DNA from: Pedobacter sp. SYP-B3415
GTDB taxonomy: Bacteria; Bacteroidota; Bacteroidia; Sphingobacteriales; Sphingobacteriaceae
Assembly (NCBI RefSeq): GCF_004138205.1
Contig: NZ_RXNQ01000033.1
Coordinates: forward strand, 186,001 to 250,000
DNA: 64,000 nucleotides
Reading direction: 5' to 3'
In this document: positions 17,489-25,827 of the stretch, piece by piece
How positions within the stretch are numbered: position 1 is the first letter of the stretch
How the letters are laid out: every line of letters starts with the position of its first letter
Program-made: the position numbers and the translations under genes
The notes under the pieces: generated by a model
What the model saw: the letters and a program-made list of their open reading frames with translations, nothing else
Told to the model about the DNA's origin: nothing
Databases searched by the model: none

Positions 17489-17504
17489 ACACAATTTATT
17501 GTGT
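17489..17504. promoter_or_regulatory. 16-bp palindrome between the M13 peptidase and valS genes
   Basis: ACACAAT-TT-ATTGTGT is a perfect dyad in the 323-base intergenic region (17308-17630). Its AT-rich symmetric form suits a dimeric regulator, but I cannot assign one. Apart from this, the mini-ORF and a promoter-like match near valS, I see nothing else in the interval. Confidence 0.3.
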
Positions 17505-17576
17505 GTAAACTGAAAAAATCCTACTAGCCACGGTATTCCTTACTTAGACGGGTTAAGTTCGAATTGGATCAGCAGC

Positions 17577-17607
17577 TTTAGCCTTTCAGCATAAATCTGT
17601 ATTTTTA
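17577..17607 (+). promoter_or_regulatory. Near-consensus promoter of valS
   Basis: TTTA (17577-17580), a 19-base spacer, then TATTTTTA (17600-17607): each element is one base from TTTG-N19-TAnnTTTG, and the spacing is ideal. It lies 23 bases before the valS ATG. Confidence 0.4.
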
Positions 17608-17630
17608 CAACCCAAAATCTGAGCAAAAGA

Positions 17631-20303
17631 ATGAGCATTTCTACGAAGTACGATCCACAGTCAACTGAAGATAAATGGTACAGCTACTGGCTGGCCAAAA
17701 AGTTTTTTCATTCTGAGCCTGATGATCGTGAACCTTACACGATCGTGATCCCGCCGCCGAACGTAACGGGCGTGCTGCACATGGGGCACATGCTGAACAA
17801 CACCATTCAGGACGTGCTGATCAGGAAAGCGCGTATGGAAGGCAAAAATGCTTGCTGGGTACCGGGAACCGACCACGCTTCTATTGCAACCGAAGCAAAA
17901 GTAGTCGCCATGCTGAAAGAGCAGGGTATAAACAAAAAAGATCTTTCCCGCGAGGAATTCTTAAAGTATGCCTGGGAATGGAAAGAAAAATACGGCGGAA
18001 TTATTCTTGAACAATTGAAGAAGTTGGGCGCAAGCTGCGACTGGGACCGCACCCGGTTCACGATGGAAGAGGATCTTTCTGAAGCTGTGATCGATTCTTT
18101 CATTCACCTGTATAAAAAGGGCTGGATCTACCGGGGAATCCGCATGATCAACTGGGACCCCCAGGGCAAAACTGCCGTTTCTGATGAAGAGGTGATCCGC
18201 AAGGAGGTAAATCAAAAGCTTTTTTACATCCGCTATGAGGTAAAATCCGACGGCGGCGTACAGGAGTTTCTTACAATAGCAACGACCAGACCGGAAACGA
18301 TTATGGCTGATGCCGCCATTTGTATCAATCCGAATGATCCCCGTTATGCCCATTTACGCGGCAAAACCGTTCATATTCCGATCATTAACCGGGAAATTCC
18401 GATTATCGAGGATGAGTATGTAGACATGGAGTTTGGTACCGGCTGTCTGAAGGTTACACCGGCTCACGATCTGAACGACTATGAGCTGGGTATTCGCCAT
18501 AAGTTGCCGGTGATTGACATTCTGAACGATGATGGTACCCTGAATGAACTTGCTGTGATCCTGGTGGGTGAAGACCGGTTTGCTGCCAGGAAAAAGATCG
18601 GCGCCATGCTTGAAGAAGGCGGGCACCTGGAAAAAATCGAAGAGTATAAATCGCAGGTTGGTTTTTCAGAACGCACTGATGCCGTTATCGAGCCCAGGCT
18701 GAGTCTTCAGTGGTTCTGTAAAATGGGTGAGCTTGTTAAACCTGCACTTGAAGATGTTTTAAACGGTGAGATCAGGCTGATTCCTGAAAAATTCATCAAT
18801 ACCTATCGGCATTGGATGGAGAATGTCAGGGACTGGAACATCAGCCGGCAGTTGTGGTGGGGGCAACGTATTCCCGCCTGGTATGATGATAAGGGTAACT
18901 GGGTTGTAGCCAAAACGCGTGAAGAGGCGCTCGAAGCGTTCTGGGAACAGAAACACCTTGACGAAGATCCGGCTGCAGATAAAGAAGGTTTTAAAAATCA
19001 GCTTGCCGGTTTTATCCGGCAGGATGACGATGTACTCGACACCTGGTTTTCCTCGTGGTTGTGGCCCATCTCGGTGTTTGACGGATTTAAAAACCCGGAT
19101 AACCCGGAGATCAACTATTACTATCCGACCAATGACCTGATTACGGCACCCGAAATTCTGTTTTTCTGGGTGGCAAGGATGATCATGGCCGGTCATGAGT
19201 TCAGAGGGCAGAAACCGTTTACAAATGTTTACCTGACGGGTATTGTGCGCGACAAGCTGGGTCGTAAGATGTCGAAGTCGCTGGGTAATTCGCCAGACCC
19301 GATCGGTCTGATTGAAAAGTATGGGGCAGATGGTGTACGTGTAGGTATGCTGTTGTGTTCCCCTGCTGGGAATGACCTGATGTTCGATGAAAGCTATTGC
19401 GAGCAAGGCCGCAACTTTGCAAATAAGGTTTGGAATGCATTTCGACTTGTAAAAGGCTGGGAAGTAAACAGCGATCTAGAGAATCCGAACCAACAGGCCA
19501 TTACCTGGTTTGAAAACCGTTTTAACCAGGCTTTGGCCGAAATCGAAGACGATTTCAGGCAGTACCGGCTGTCGGAAGCACTGATGTCAATCTACAAACT
19601 TGTCTGGGATGATTTCTGCGCCTGGTACCTGGAGATGGTAAAGCCTGCTTATCTGCAGCCGATCGATCAACAGACGTATGAAGCCACAGTGAGTTATTTT
19701 GAAAAGATAGTATGCCTGCTACATCCGTTTATGCCTTTCCTGACCGAAGAGCTTTATCACGACGAGATTTTTGGGAAACGTGCCGAACTGGATTGCTGTA
19801 TTGTTGCCGCGTACCCAAGGGCTGCAGCGGCAGACAGTGCCATGCTTAAAGATGCGGAGGTGATTAAAAACCTTGTTGCTGAGATCCGCAATGTCCGGAA
19901 TCAAAAACAGCTATCGCCGAAAGAGGCGCTGAACCTGCAGATCAAAGTGAATTCAGGTCTCGATTATGAAAGATGGCTGAATATCGTTTTCAAACTTGCG
20001 AACATTGCCGAGGTTGAATTTGTGAACGATAAGATTCCAGGCGCGTTGAGCTTCCGAGCGGGAACAGACGAGTTTTTTATCCCGATGGAGGAGAATATTG
20101 ATGCAGAGGCTGAAAGAGAGCGTTTAAATACAGAGCTTGTGTATCTTCAGGGTTTCCTGAAGTCTGTTGAAGCCAAACTTGGCAACGAACGTTTTGTGCA
20201 GAATGCAAAGCCTGAGATTGTTCAGAACGAGCGAAATAAGCAAGCAGATGCGCTGGCTAAAATTAAAATCATCGAAGAAAGCCTGGCTTTGCTCAAAGCT
20301 TAA
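17631..20303 (+). CDS. valS: Valine-tRNA ligase
   Basis: Charges tRNA-Val. The 890-residue class I synthetase has the HIGH motif as HMGH (residues 50-53, after PPPNVTGVL) and KMSKS at 546-550 (GRKMSKSLGNS). An editing (CP1) domain lies between them with ATTRPETI. An anticodon-binding helical domain follows, and a C-terminal coiled coil closes the protein (about residues 820-890, rich in Glu/Lys/Leu). Length and order are normal. The stop codon overlaps by four bases the end of the convergent HPP gene. Confidence 0.97.
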   Translation: MSISTKYDPQSTEDKWYSYWLAKKFFHSEPDDREPYTIVIPPPNVTGVLHMGHMLNNTIQDVLIRKARMEGKNACWVPGTDHASIATEAKVVAMLKEQGINKKDLSREEFLKYAWEWKEKYGGIILEQLKKLGASCDWDRTRFTMEEDLSEAVIDSFIHLYKKGWIYRGIRMINWDPQGKTAVSDEEVIRKEVNQKLFYIRYEVKSDGGVQEFLTIATTRPETIMADAAICINPNDPRYAHLRGKTVHIPIINREIPIIEDEYVDMEFGTGCLKVTPAHDLNDYELGIRHKLPVIDILNDDGTLNELAVILVGEDRFAARKKIGAMLEEGGHLEKIEEYKSQVGFSERTDAVIEPRLSLQWFCKMGELVKPALEDVLNGEIRLIPEKFINTYRHWMENVRDWNISRQLWWGQRIPAWYDDKGNWVVAKTREEALEAFWEQKHLDEDPAADKEGFKNQLAGFIRQDDDVLDTWFSSWLWPISVFDGFKNPDNPEINYYYPTNDLITAPEILFFWVARMIMAGHEFRGQKPFTNVYLTGIVRDKLGRKMSKSLGNSPDPIGLIEKYGADGVRVGMLLCSPAGNDLMFDESYCEQGRNFANKVWNAFRLVKGWEVNSDLENPNQQAITWFENRFNQALAEIEDDFRQYRLSEALMSIYKLVWDDFCAWYLEMVKPAYLQPIDQQTYEATVSYFEKIVCLLHPFMPFLTEELYHDEIFGKRAELDCCIVAAYPRAAAADSAMLKDAEVIKNLVAEIRNVRNQKQLSPKEALNLQIKVNSGLDYERWLNIVFKLANIAEVEFVNDKIPGALSFRAGTDEFFIPMEENIDAEAERERLNTELVYLQGFLKSVEAKLGNERFVQNAKPEIVQNERNKQADALAKIKIIEESLALLKA

Positions 20304-20908
20304 GCCGCCTGCTTTCTTCGTTTTGTATATACCCGGATCTTTCGCAAGGTCCGGGTAAATTTTTTACTGGTAGGGTAACTGCGGTGCCGCGTCAGGTTAT
20401 TAAAAACAAGGGCAAAAATCAGCAGGATCAATACACCCGACAGGACGGGGCTCAGAACATAGAGATACCCGAGGCTTTTTATCTTTTCCGGCCCGGCTAC
20501 GGCAATCAGGGCTGTTGCGCCTCCCGGCGGATGCATGGTCCGGCTCATCTGCATACCCACTATCGAAAGGGAAACCGCTAAAGGGGCGGCAAGCCACAAT
20601 GTTTCGGGCAATAACTTACAGACTGAAACGCCAATCAGGGCAGAAAGCACATGCCCGCCCACAAGGTTACGGGGCTGCGCCAGCGGACTCTGAATGGCAC
20701 CATACACCAGTACACTCGAAGCGCCAAACGATCCGATAAGAAATACGTAGTCCTGGATCCCGCCGCTGAGGTGGTTGCACAAAGCAATACACGCAATAGC
20801 AGCGAACGAACCGATAAAGGCCCAGACATGCTCCCGGAAATCGATGAGCGTTTCTTTATACAGGATAAACCGCGAAACCCGCAGTCCCCTTTTAATTCTT
20901 TTTCTCAT
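20300..20908 (-). CDS. HPP family membrane protein
   Basis: A 202-residue integral membrane protein with about four to five helices and the defining motif MHPPGGATAL near residue 125. HPP proteins are implicated in nitrite or other anion transport in some organisms, but the role here is unknown. Its ATG directly abuts the stop codon of the HsdR-N-like gene upstream, indicating one transcript. The 3' end overlaps valS tail to tail (TTAA shared). Confidence 0.85.
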   Translation of the reverse strand: MRKRIKRGLRVSRFILYKETLIDFREHVWAFIGSFAAIACIALCNHLSGGIQDYVFLIGSFGASSVLVYGAIQSPLAQPRNLVGGHVLSALIGVSVCKLLPETLWLAAPLAVSLSIVGMQMSRTMHPPGGATALIAVAGPEKIKSLGYLYVLSPVLSGVLILLIFALVFNNLTRHRSYPTSKKFTRTLRKIRVYTKRRKQAA

Positions 20909-21370
20909 TTATAACTCTTCATAAACCGGCAGTTTTTCAAAGAATTGAAACAAGCCGGCATCATGGTCAATGCGTGCGTAGTAGTGGTTGAGGCCGTTCG
21001 TTACAGCAAGCCACCGCGCTTTATGGACAAGGTTGTACCGGGCTGCCTGGTCGAACACCTTCTGGTCTATGCGCACACCGGGTGCCTTACATTCCACCAG
21101 AACTACCTTGTTGCCTTGCCTGTCGTATACCAGCAGGTCGCTTCGTTTTTGCATCTGGTGTAATTGCAGCCCGCCTTCGATGCGGATCAGTGTTTTCGGA
21201 AAAGCATGCGCTGAGGCGAGAAACTGGATAAAATGCTGCCTTACCCACTCCTCTGGTGTAAGGAACAGGTGTTTTTTTCGAATTTCGTCAAATATGTATG
21301 TATTGCCGTCCTTCTCCGTGAGGCGGAAAGGGTAGGGCGGCAGGTTTAAAGGAACGGGTTCAAAAGACAT
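20909..21370 (-). CDS. Stand-alone type I restriction R-subunit N-terminal domain protein
   Basis: A 153-residue protein resembling only the N-terminal nuclease-like domain of HsdR (HSDR_N type). The PD-(D/E)xK pattern is visible as KRSDLLVYDRQG followed by VVLVECKAPG (Asp...Glu-x-Lys), then QAARYN in the expected helix. No HsdM, HsdS or helicase part is nearby, so it is not a restriction system on its own. It starts 84 bases from the divergent holA, and its stop touches the HPP start. A small DNA-binding or nicking nuclease is possible. Confidence 0.8.
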   Translation of the reverse strand: MSFEPVPLNLPPYPFRLTEKDGNTYIFDEIRKKHLFLTPEEWVRQHFIQFLASAHAFPKTLIRIEGGLQLHQMQKRSDLLVYDRQGNKVVLVECKAPGVRIDQKVFDQAARYNLVHKARWLAVTNGLNHYYARIDHDAGLFQFFEKLPVYEEL

Positions 21371-21440
21371 CTCTGATGCGGAAGCGGGTATACCGCTTCG
21401 TCATGTTGGTAATTTTTAAACAAATGGTGCCGCAATATCG

Positions 21441-21448
21441 TAATTTTG
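21441..21448 (+). promoter_or_regulatory. -7 promoter box directly in front of holA
   Basis: TAATTTTG lies six bases before the ATG at 21455, so the transcript would be leaderless or nearly so. A separate hairpin, GAAGCGG-gtata-CCGCTTC (21381-21399), stands in the middle of the divergent intergenic region. Confidence 0.5.
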
Positions 21449-21454
21449 CCGCCA

Positions 21455-22465
21455 ATGACGGCTGCCGAAATTATCAAAGAACTGAAAGCACGGAAATTCC
21501 GGCCTGTATACCTGCTGCATGGCGAGGAACCGTATTATATTGACGAGCTGACGGGTTATATTGAAGCGCATGTATTGAGCGATGCCGAGAAAGGTTTTAA
21601 TCAGACGGTGCTGTACGGGAAAGACACCGATATGGCAACTATTTTAAATGCGGCCAAACGTTACCCGATGATGTCTGATTATCAGGTTGTCATTGTTAAA
21701 GAAGCACAGGATCTGAAGTGGTCTGACAGCAAGGCCGAAGAATTTGTTCTCGCCTACTTCGAAAAACCCCTCCCGAGTACCATTCTGGTCCTGGCTTATA
21801 AGTACGGCAATTTTGACAAACGAAAAAAGATCTATAAGGCAATCGACAAAACCGGCCTGATTTTTCAGTCTGAGGTTGTTCGCGATTACAAGCTTGTTCC
21901 CTGGATCGAAGAGCTCATCGCTTCCCGTGGCTGTAAGATCGAACCGCAGGCCTCTGCACTGATGGCCGAATACCTTGGTGCTGATCTCAGCAAAATCTCG
22001 AATGAGGTAGATAAGCTTCTTCTGAACCTGGGCAAGGGTGTTACCATTACTACCGATCACATACAGCGTAACATAGGCATAAGCAAAGAGTATAATGTTT
22101 TTGAATTACAAAAGGCCCTCGCTGCGCGCGATGTGCTTAAATGTAACCGCATTATCAATTATTTTGCGGCCAACCCCAAAGCCAACCCGCTTGTCATGGT
22201 AATGGCAAACCTGAATGGTTATTTTACAAAGGTTCTCAAATATCACTATCTTTCAAACAAAGCCGATGCACCTAAGGAGCTTGGTGTAAGTCCTTATTTC
22301 ATAAAGGATTATGAGCTAGCCGCACGAAGTTATCCTGGTGGTAAGGTGTTTCAGATCATTTCATTGCTGCGCGAATACGATCTGAAAAGCAAGGGTGTAG
22401 ACAGTACGGGCAACACCAGTGATGGCGACCTGCTTAAAGAGTTGCTGTTTAAGATTATGCATTAG
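21455..22465 (+). CDS. holA: DNA polymerase III subunit delta
   Basis: The delta subunit opens the beta sliding clamp within the clamp loader. The 336-residue protein begins TAAEIIKELKARKFRPVYLLHGEE, matching the family's domain I. Domain II contains DLSKISNEVDKLLLN, and a C-terminal collar domain (about residues 215-335) has the NPLVMVMANLNGYF region. The upstream TTG at 21446 lies inside the -7 box, so ATG 21455 is the start. Divergent from the HsdR-N-like gene. Confidence 0.92.
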   Translation: MTAAEIIKELKARKFRPVYLLHGEEPYYIDELTGYIEAHVLSDAEKGFNQTVLYGKDTDMATILNAAKRYPMMSDYQVVIVKEAQDLKWSDSKAEEFVLAYFEKPLPSTILVLAYKYGNFDKRKKIYKAIDKTGLIFQSEVVRDYKLVPWIEELIASRGCKIEPQASALMAEYLGADLSKISNEVDKLLLNLGKGVTITTDHIQRNIGISKEYNVFELQKALAARDVLKCNRIINYFAANPKANPLVMVMANLNGYFTKVLKYHYLSNKADAPKELGVSPYFIKDYELAARSYPGGKVFQIISLLREYDLKSKGVDSTGNTSDGDLLKELLFKIMH

Positions 22466-22572
22466 CCGTGGCACAACACATGAAAAAGCGGCCTGTAACG
22501 GTAACGTTATATCGATTTGTGAACAGGTAACAGTGTTTACATTATTTTAGCATTCCATTTAAACTTATTAGC

Positions 22573-25134
22573 ATGAAGAAAAATTTACTTGCCCTGGCGG
22601 TGGCTATTGCCGCTACAAGCTGGTCTGCGCATGCCCAAAACCGTCCGGCGGGTGCCGATACAGTGAGGCGGGCACCTGGCGGCACCTTCGGGATGCCCGG
22701 CGCTACGCAGCGCGCTCAACCAAAGCCATATGAGTCAGTCATTACAAACAAAGCGCTGACCCGCAAGGGCATGATTACATCACATAAGGTAGAAGACAAA
22801 TTTTACTTTGAAATCCCTGATTCGATCCTGAACCGGGATATCCTGGTTGTTAGCCGTATCTCAAAGGCCGGTGCGGAGGTACGCGGCGCTTCAGGCTACG
22901 CGGGCGATGATATCGGCAGCCGTGTAATCCGTTTTGAAAAGGCTCCGAACAACCGCATTTTTATGCGTAAAATGTCGTTCCGTACTTTCAGTGCAGACAG
23001 TACTGCCGATATGTACCAGAGTTTACAGCGTTCAAATGTACAGGCAATTGCAGCGGCATTTAACGTTGCAGCCTATACACCGTCAAAAAACGGAAGTGTG
23101 ATCGACATGACCGACTATCTGAATCAGGATAATGATATCTTCTTTTTTGCAAGTCCGATGTACAAGACCAGGTTCAGACTTGGCATGCAGCAATCAGACA
23201 GGAGTTATATTCAGAATATCAGAAGTTTCCCAACAAACGTAGAGATCAGCACGGTTAAAACGTATGCATTAACTGCACCGAGTTCTGGTGCCTTTGGTGC
23301 ACCTGCGTCGCCTATGGCAGCAATGGTTTCGGGATCAAATACGGTTGAGCTGAACAGTTCAATGGTTCTGCTCCCAAAAGTACCGATGAAACCGCGTTAC
23401 TTTGATCCGCGCGTAGGTTATTTCGCCGTTGGTTATACCGACTTTGATCAGAACCCGCAGGGTGTGAAAGAAATCGAGCTGGTTAAACGCTGGAGGCTTG
23501 AGCCAAAAGCTGCTGATATGGCAAAATACAAGCGCGGCGAACTGGTTGAGCCTGCAAAGCCAATCGTATTTTATATTGATCCGGCCACTCCGAAAAAATG
23601 GGTGCCGTATCTGATCGCAGGGGTTAATGACTGGCAAAAAGCTTTTGAAAAGGCAGGCTTCAAAAATGCAATTATTGGTAAAATGGCGCCAACGGCTAAA
23701 GAAGACTCAACATGGAGCCTTGATGATGCCCGCCACTCGGCAATTGTTTACAAACCTTCTGAAATTCCGAATGCAAGTGGTCCGAGTATCTCAGATCCGC
23801 GCAGCGGCGAAATCATGGAAAGCCATATCAACTGGTACCATAACGTAATGAAACTTGTGCATGACTGGTATATGATCCAGACAGCAGCCGTTGATCCGCG
23901 TGCCCGCAAAATGACATTCAGCGATGAATTGATGGGAGACCTGATCCGTTTCGTTTCGTCGCACGAGGTTGGCCACACCCTTGGTCTTCGCCATAACTAT
24001 GGATCAAGCTCTACAGTAGATGTGGAAAAACTTCGTGACAAAGCATGGGTAGAAGCAAACGGCCACACGCCATCTATCATGGACTATGCCCGCTTCAATT
24101 ATGTGGCACAGCCTGAAGATAAAATTTCGAAGAAAGGCCTTTATCCGCGGATCGGCGACTACGATAAGTGGGCAATTGAGTGGGGATACCGCGTGCTGCC
24201 GGGAAAAGGTGGGGCATCTGAGATTGCCGAATTGAACAAGATGACGCTTAAGGCTGCCGAAAATCCAAGATTGTGGTTTGGTACAGAAGTAAATCCTGAC
24301 GATCCCCGTTCGCAAAACGAGGACCTTAGCGGCAATGCGATGAAAGCAAGCACGTATGGTATCAAAAACCTAAAGGTTATTCTGAAAAGCTTACCCGAAT
24401 GGACCCGCGAGTCAAACGAAGGTTATGGCAACCTGTCAAATATGTACGGCCAGCTTACTACACAGTTTGGACGTTATATGGGCCACGTGACCAAAAATAT
24501 CGGCGGGATCATGGAAACACCAAAAACAGTTGAACAAAGCGGATCGGTGTATGTACGTACACCAGCTGAGACGCAGCGTGAAGCGATGGCGTTCCTGAAC
24601 GAAAACCTGTTTAAAACACCAATGTGGATGATAGACCAGTCCGTTCTTGATCAGATTGACGAGAATCCACTGGAAGTAGTCGGCAGACAGCAAAATACGA
24701 CCTTGTCGCGGCTGGTAAGCAGCTATACAATTCTGAAGCTTGTTTCTGCCGAAGCGGCCGATGGAGCAAAAGCTTATAAAGCAACCGACCTTCTTGGCGA
24801 TCTGCAGAAGAATATTTTTACTGAGCTGAACACCAATCAGGCTGTTGACGTGTACCGTCGTAACCTGCAGAAGATCTACGTTGATAAACTGATCGGGATC
24901 GTTAAACCAGCACCTGTGTCGCAAGCTTCTGCTGCCATGGGCCGCGGCTCAGCCGGAGGCCCGTCGCGGGCGGTGACTGCCAGTAACAGTGATGTTGTTT
25001 CGGTTGTAAAAGGCCAGCTACGCGAGCTGCAGGCCAGGCTGAAAACAGCTTCGGGTTCTGCAAACGGCATGACCAAATACCATCTGGAAGATCTTTCAGA
25101 CCGTATCGAAGCTGCGCTTGATGCGAAAGGATAA
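22573..25134 (+). CDS. Secreted zinc-dependent metalloprotease (DUF5117/DUF4953 type)
   Basis: An 853-residue exported protein: signal peptide to AHA|Q near residue 21, then DUF5118/DUF5117-like N-terminal beta domains (about 40-400) and a metzincin-type catalytic domain. The zinc motif HEVGHTLGLRHN begins at His464 (ligands His464, His468, His474; Glu465 catalytic). The family is widespread in Bacteroidota, and its substrates are unknown. It is monocistronic and ends at a strong terminator. Upstream 22466-22572 has a loose TATTTTAG box at 22543 but no exact consensus. Confidence 0.88.
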   Translation: MKKNLLALAVAIAATSWSAHAQNRPAGADTVRRAPGGTFGMPGATQRAQPKPYESVITNKALTRKGMITSHKVEDKFYFEIPDSILNRDILVVSRISKAGAEVRGASGYAGDDIGSRVIRFEKAPNNRIFMRKMSFRTFSADSTADMYQSLQRSNVQAIAAAFNVAAYTPSKNGSVIDMTDYLNQDNDIFFFASPMYKTRFRLGMQQSDRSYIQNIRSFPTNVEISTVKTYALTAPSSGAFGAPASPMAAMVSGSNTVELNSSMVLLPKVPMKPRYFDPRVGYFAVGYTDFDQNPQGVKEIELVKRWRLEPKAADMAKYKRGELVEPAKPIVFYIDPATPKKWVPYLIAGVNDWQKAFEKAGFKNAIIGKMAPTAKEDSTWSLDDARHSAIVYKPSEIPNASGPSISDPRSGEIMESHINWYHNVMKLVHDWYMIQTAAVDPRARKMTFSDELMGDLIRFVSSHEVGHTLGLRHNYGSSSTVDVEKLRDKAWVEANGHTPSIMDYARFNYVAQPEDKISKKGLYPRIGDYDKWAIEWGYRVLPGKGGASEIAELNKMTLKAAENPRLWFGTEVNPDDPRSQNEDLSGNAMKASTYGIKNLKVILKSLPEWTRESNEGYGNLSNMYGQLTTQFGRYMGHVTKNIGGIMETPKTVEQSGSVYVRTPAETQREAMAFLNENLFKTPMWMIDQSVLDQIDENPLEVVGRQQNTTLSRLVSSYTILKLVSAEAADGAKAYKATDLLGDLQKNIFTELNTNQAVDVYRRNLQKIYVDKLIGIVKPAPVSQASAAMGRGSAGGPSRAVTASNSDVVSVVKGQLRELQARLKTASGSANGMTKYHLEDLSDRIEAALDAKG

Positions 25135-25150
25135 AAGTTGAGTTTTGAGG

Positions 25151-25187
25151 AAAAAAGTCCTGCACCGGTGGTGCAGGACTTTTTTTT
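25151..25187 (+). terminator. Strong intrinsic terminator after the metalloprotease
   Basis: GTCCTGCACC (25157-25166), loop GGT, then GGTGCAGGAC (25170-25179): a perfect ten-base stem, with six As before it and eight Ts after it. Confidence 0.92.
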
Positions 25188-25244
25188 GGCACGCGCGGGA
25201 CGCGCGCGCCAGCTTTTTTTTACGGCACGCGCAGGACGCGCGCC
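25188..25244. repeat. Duplicated GC-rich element GGCACGCGCnGGACGCGCG
   Basis: Two near-identical copies (about 25188-25210 and 25224-25244) are separated by a T tract. Each is itself partly self-complementary (GGC...GCC). They lie between the metalloprotease terminator and the EVE-gene promoter. Origin and function are unknown. Confidence 0.6.
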
Positions 25245-25257
25245 AATAGAATTTTAG

Positions 25258-25265
25258 TAGATTTG
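25258..25265 (+). promoter_or_regulatory. -7 promoter box of the EVE-domain gene
   Basis: TAGATTTG matches TAnnTTTG and lies 18 bases before ATG 25284, excluding the TTG at 25263 as the start. Confidence 0.5.
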
Positions 25266-25283
25266 GAGCCTAAAATCAATCGT

Positions 25284-25688
25284 ATGAACTACTGGCTGGT
25301 TAAATCAGAACCACATAAATACTCCTGGGAAAAGTTTAATGAGGACAAACGTACGTTTTGGGACGGGGTGCGAAACTACCAGGCCCGGAACAACCTGCGC
25401 GACATGCGCGAAGGTGATTTGGTACTCTTTTATCATAGTAATGAGGGTAAATGTGTAGTTGGCGTAGCCAAAGTGGTACAGGAGTCTTATCAGGACCCGA
25501 CAACTACCGATACGAACTGGCTCGTAGTTGATCTTTCTCCTGTAGAAAGCCTGAAAAAACCGGTCACGCTTGAACAGATCAAAGCCGAGCCTGCATTGAA
25601 AGATATTTCGCTGGTGCGTCAGGGACGGCTCTCGGTTATGCCATTACGTGCGGACGAATTTGATAAAATCCTTGAAATGGGCAGTTAG
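25284..25688 (+). CDS. EVE domain-containing protein
   Basis: A 134-residue PUA-like EVE protein. The signature NYWLVKSEPHKYSWEKF opens it, with WDGVRNYQARNNLRDMREGDLVLFYHS and GVAKVVQESYQDPT following. EVE domains bind modified bases in DNA or RNA, and this compact type is related to human thymocyte nuclear protein 1. The length is normal. It is a single gene with its own promoter box. The physiological ligand is unknown. Confidence 0.9.
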   Translation: MNYWLVKSEPHKYSWEKFNEDKRTFWDGVRNYQARNNLRDMREGDLVLFYHSNEGKCVVGVAKVVQESYQDPTTTDTNWLVVDLSPVESLKKPVTLEQIKAEPALKDISLVRQGRLSVMPLRADEFDKILEMGS

Positions 25689-25827
25689 CGGTCGGGGCAG
25701 CACCTTTCAGGCTCAAACCCGATTGCCGTGGAAAGCCCGCAGCGAGGAACGAGCGCGGACTTGAAACAGAAAGCGGGGCTGTTCTTCGCCAAAAGCGCCG
25801 GACCCTGCTTTTCAAAACAGTCTTATT
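25689..25827. other. Intergenic stretch resembling a dispersed repeat
   Basis: A 139-base non-coding gap with words such as CCCGCAGCGAGGAACGAGCG and GACTTGAAACAGAAAGCGGGG, a style I associate with dispersed intergenic elements of Sphingobacteriaceae. No second copy exists in this window. It may also carry the end signals for the two convergent genes. No clean hairpin with a T tract is seen. Confidence 0.3.

Noticed and set aside
18759-19406. 215-codon frame antisense to valS
   Set aside because: valS has all its motifs across this range; the antisense frame has no recognisable domain.
20909-21370. Type I restriction-modification system
   Set aside because: Only an HsdR-N-like domain of 153 residues; no helicase, methylase or specificity gene in the neighbourhood.
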